Of a stretch of DNA of 53,110 nucleotides, positions 50,464-53,110 are shown one piece after another; within the stretch, counting starts at the first letter, position 1; each line of letters begins with the position of its first letter. The stretch covers positions 1-53,110 of the forward strand of contig JAPLAV010000019.1 of NCBI GenBank assembly GCA_026393095.1. Direction: 5' to 3'. The translations under genes and the position numbers were made by a program. Below the pieces are notes generated by a model. That model was not told where the DNA came from and searched no databases. It saw only the letters and a list, made by a program, of their open reading frames with translations. Source of the DNA: Actinomycetota bacterium. Its GTDB lineage: Bacteria > Actinomycetota > Actinomycetes > S36-B12 > UBA5976.

Positions 50464-51270
50464 ATGGCAATTAGCTCAATGGACCGCGGAGTTGGCTCAG
50501 ATACTCGCGCAAAGATTGGTCTACGTCATTTAAGAGTAGACAAGTGGTGGGTTCAACCAGCAATTTCAGTTTTTGTTTTAGTTTCTTTCATTATTTATTC
50601 CACAATCAGAGCTTTTGAAAATAAGTATTATTTTGCAGAACCTTTAATCTCACCGTTTTATTCCCCATGTCTTGCTACAAGTTGTGTTGAAGGCGCTTCT
50701 CACTTAGGTCAACCATTTGGTAGCTGGTGGATCTTTTCTCCTGCACTACTTATATTAATTTTTCCTTTAGGTTTCAGAATGACTTGTTATTACTACAGAA
50801 AAACTTATTACCGTGCATTCTGGTTATCTCCTCCAGCTTGTGCCGTAGCAGAACCTCACCAGTCTTACTCAGGAGAAACTAAGTCTCCTTTAATTTTACA
50901 AAACTCACACCGTTACTTTTTTATTGCAGGATTAGTGTTCAACGTTTTACTTACCTATGACGCAATTATTTCTTTCAAGAATGCTGAAGGTCAATGGGGA
51001 CACATGAGTGTGGGCACATTAGTTCTATTAGCTAACGCAACTTTTCTTTGGCTATACTCACTTTCTTGTCATTCCTGTCGCCACATTCTCGGTGGAAGAC
51101 TAAAGCATTTCAGTAAAAATCCATTGCGTTACAAGACTTGGACAATCATTTCTAAACTAAATGTGCACCATCCAAAATATGCTTGGATCTCATTAATCGG
51201 TGTTGCTCTGTGTGATTTCTATGTACGCCTTGTCGCAAGTGGTTCAATTACAAATTTATATTTCTTCTAA
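50464..51270 (+). CDS. succinate dehydrogenase membrane-anchor-like protein (Sdh1/Rv0249c type)
   Basis: Five-TM, Cys/His-containing protein immediately upstream of an SDH/FRD flavoprotein gene. Confidence 0.82.
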   Translation: MAISSMDRGVGSDTRAKIGLRHLRVDKWWVQPAISVFVLVSFIIYSTIRAFENKYYFAEPLISPFYSPCLATSCVEGASHLGQPFGSWWIFSPALLILIFPLGFRMTCYYYRKTYYRAFWLSPPACAVAEPHQSYSGETKSPLILQNSHRYFFIAGLVFNVLLTYDAIISFKNAEGQWGHMSVGTLVLLANATFLWLYSLSCHSCRHILGGRLKHFSKNPLRYKTWTIISKLNVHHPKYAWISLIGVALCDFYVRLVASGSITNLYFF

Positions 51271-51279
51271 AGGGGCATA

Positions 51280-53110
51280 ATGACAGAAATTGAACGTCAC
51301 GACTTTGATGTTGTGATTGTTGGAGCAGGTGGCGCAGGGTTGCGTGCTGCAATTGAATCTCGTGCCAGTGGTTTAAAAACTGCAATCATTTGTAAATCTC
51401 TTTTTGGAAAAGCTCACACTGTTATGGCAGAAGGTGGCATTGCAGCATCCATGGGAAACGTGAACTCCAATGACAATTGGCAAGTTCATTTCCGCGACAC
51501 CATGCGTGGTGGAAAGTTTCAAAATCATTGGAGAATGGCAGAACTTCATGCCAAGGAATCTCCTGATCGCGTTTGGGAATTAGAAACTTATGGTGCTCTA
51601 TTTGATAGAACTCCAGATGGAAAGATCAGCCAACGAAACTTTGGTGGTCACGAATACCCTCGCCTAGCTCACGTAGGCGATCGCACCGGTTTGGAATTAA
51701 TTAGAACCTTGCAACAAAAAATTGTTTCCTTGCAACAAGAAGACTTCAAAGAATCAGGCGACTACGAGTCAAGAATAAAAGTATTTGCGGAATTAACAGT
51801 TACAGAAATCCTAAAAACAGACGATAAGGTGTCAGGTGTTCTGGGTTACTGGCGCGAAAATGGAAAATTTGTTTTGTTCCAATCTCCAGCAGTTGTATTA
51901 GCAACTGGTGGAATTGGTAAATCTTTCAAAGTTACTTCCAATTCATGGGAAGGAACTGGTGATGGACATGCTTTGGCATTAAAAGCTGGTGGAAATTTAA
52001 TGCACATGGAATTTGTGCAATTTCATCCAACAGGCATGGTTTGGCCACCAAGTGTTAAAGGAATTTTAGTAACCGAATCTGTACGTGGAGACGGCGGAGT
52101 TTTAAAGAATTCTGAAGATAAAAGATTTATGTTTAATTACATTCCTGCAATATTTAAAGATAAATATGCAGAAACAGAAGAAGAAGCAGATGGTTGGTAT
52201 GAAAACCCTGATTCAAATAGAAGACCACCAGAATTGTTACCTCGAGACGAAGTAGCTCGTGCTATTAACTCTGAAGTAAAGGCAGGAAGAGGATCTCCTC
52301 ATGGAGGAGTTTTCCTTGATGTCTCAACAAGATTAAAACCAGAAGTTATTAAGAAAAGATTGCCCTCAATGTGGCATCAATTTAAAGAATTAGCAGATGT
52401 TGACATCACCAAACAAGCAATGGAAGTTGGACCAACTTGTCATTATGTAATGGGTGGAATTCAAGTAGATCCAGATACAGGTGCAGCAACTGGTGTTACT
52501 GGTTTATTTGCAGCTGGTGAAGTTGCAGGAGGCATGCATGGTTCAAATCGTTTAGGTGGAAATTCACTTTCAGATCTTTTAGTGTTTGGTCGTCGTGCCG
52601 GAGTTGGCGCCAGTGCTTATGTTAAATCACTTTCAGCAAAACCCAAGGTAAGTGAACAAGTTATTGAAAAAGCTCTTAACTCAGCCCTTGCTCCATTTAA
52701 TGGCAATAGTGGTGAAAATCCATACACCGTTCACCAAGAATTACAACAAGTAATGAATGATCTTGTGGGAATTATTCGCGATGGCAGCGAAATGCGTGAA
52801 GCAATAACCAAACTTGAAGGTTTAAAGAAACGTGCCAAGAATGTAACGGTTCAAGGTGAAAGACAATTTAACCCAGGTTGGCATTTGTCCCTTGATCTAG
52901 AAAATATGTTGCTAGTCAGTGAATCAATTGCCAAGAGTGCATTAGTTAGAGAAGAATCTCGCGGTGGCCACACCAGAAATGACTTCCCGACCATGGATAA
53001 AAACTGGAGACCAAAACACGTTATTAATTCCTGGAATGGAAGCAGTGTTGAGACCAAAATTGAATCAATTCCACCAATGCCAAAAGAATTAGCGGGATTG
53101 TTTGACAAAG
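51280..53110 (+). CDS. sdhA: succinate dehydrogenase/fumarate reductase flavoprotein subunit (truncated by right window edge)
   Basis: Open frame from ATG 51280 to the window end: HDFDVVIVGAGGAGLRAAIES, AHTVMAEGGIAASMGN, GGHEYPRLAHVGDRTG. Absent from the ORF track because no stop is in the window. Confidence 0.94.
   Translation, partial: MTEIERHDFDVVIVGAGGAGLRAAIESRASGLKTAIICKSLFGKAHTVMAEGGIAASMGNVNSNDNWQVHFRDTMRGGKFQNHWRMAELHAKESPDRVWELETYGALFDRTPDGKISQRNFGGHEYPRLAHVGDRTGLELIRTLQQKIVSLQQEDFKESGDYESRIKVFAELTVTEILKTDDKVSGVLGYWRENGKFVLFQSPAVVLATGGIGKSFKVTSNSWEGTGDGHALALKAGGNLMHMEFVQFHPTGMVWPPSVKGILVTESVRGDGGVLKNSEDKRFMFNYIPAIFKDKYAETEEEADGWYENPDSNRRPPELLPRDEVARAINSEVKAGRGSPHGGVFLDVSTRLKPEVIKKRLPSMWHQFKELADVDITKQAMEVGPTCHYVMGGIQVDPDTGAATGVTGLFAAGEVAGGMHGSNRLGGNSLSDLLVFGRRAGVGASAYVKSLSAKPKVSEQVIEKALNSALAPFNGNSGENPYTVHQELQQVMNDLVGIIRDGSEMREAITKLEGLKKRAKNVTVQGERQFNPGWHLSLDLENMLLVSESIAKSALVREESRGGHTRNDFPTMDKNWRPKHVINSWNGSSVETKIESIPPMPKELAGLFDK

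Noticed and set aside
1-53110. CRISPR arrays, tRNA/rRNA genes, transposases, phage genes or defence islands
   Set aside because: No regularly spaced repeats, no tRNA-like cloverleaf noticed in spacers, and no mobile-element proteins in the ORFs. A systematic tRNAscan/Infernal run was not possible.

Overview
The window is a compact, low-GC actinobacterial chromosome segment. WhiB, LpqB, MtrAB, DUF3499, Rv3235-like, AccE and LCP proteins point to Actinobacteria. The AT-rich codons and near-zero spacers suggest a streamlined, possibly freshwater acI/Nanopelagicales-like organism; that placement is inference. Left part (1-12 kb): nucleoside uptake and salvage, with tandem aldehyde dehydrogenases, add, a BmpA-type nucleoside ABC transporter, deoA, an SDR, an MTA/adenosine-type deaminase, an MTAP-family phosphorylase and cdd. 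Middle (12-21 kb): miscellaneous genes (DUF4349 lipoprotein, PfkB kinase, BioY, TSUP, a degenerate ADP-ribosylglycohydrolase homologue, DMT exporter, HAD) and an orphan SAF/CpaE-like module. Right part (21-50 kb): the conserved actinobacterial block secA-hpf-comF-lpqB-mtrB-mtrA-ahcY-manA-manB-DUF3499-whiB-GTase-LCP-glycan export-LCP-purK-birA-accD-accE-maf-accA, followed by an Sdh1-like operon that runs off the right end. No CRISPR array, tRNA, rRNA, transposon or phage was recognised. The best second-look items are: (1) a PurK homologue that lacks the ATP-grasp core, with no adjacent purE; (2) an ADP-ribosylglycohydrolase-like protein lacking the canonical metal-site motifs; (3) all seven convergent gene junctions having overlapping or abutting stop codons; (4) a cluster of DnaA-box-like sites beside lpqB; (5) a perfect 13-bp hairpin between bmpA and its permease gene; (6) a short HPF; (7) a half-length ALDH homologue; (8) a probable deaminate-then-phosphorolyse route for MTA.
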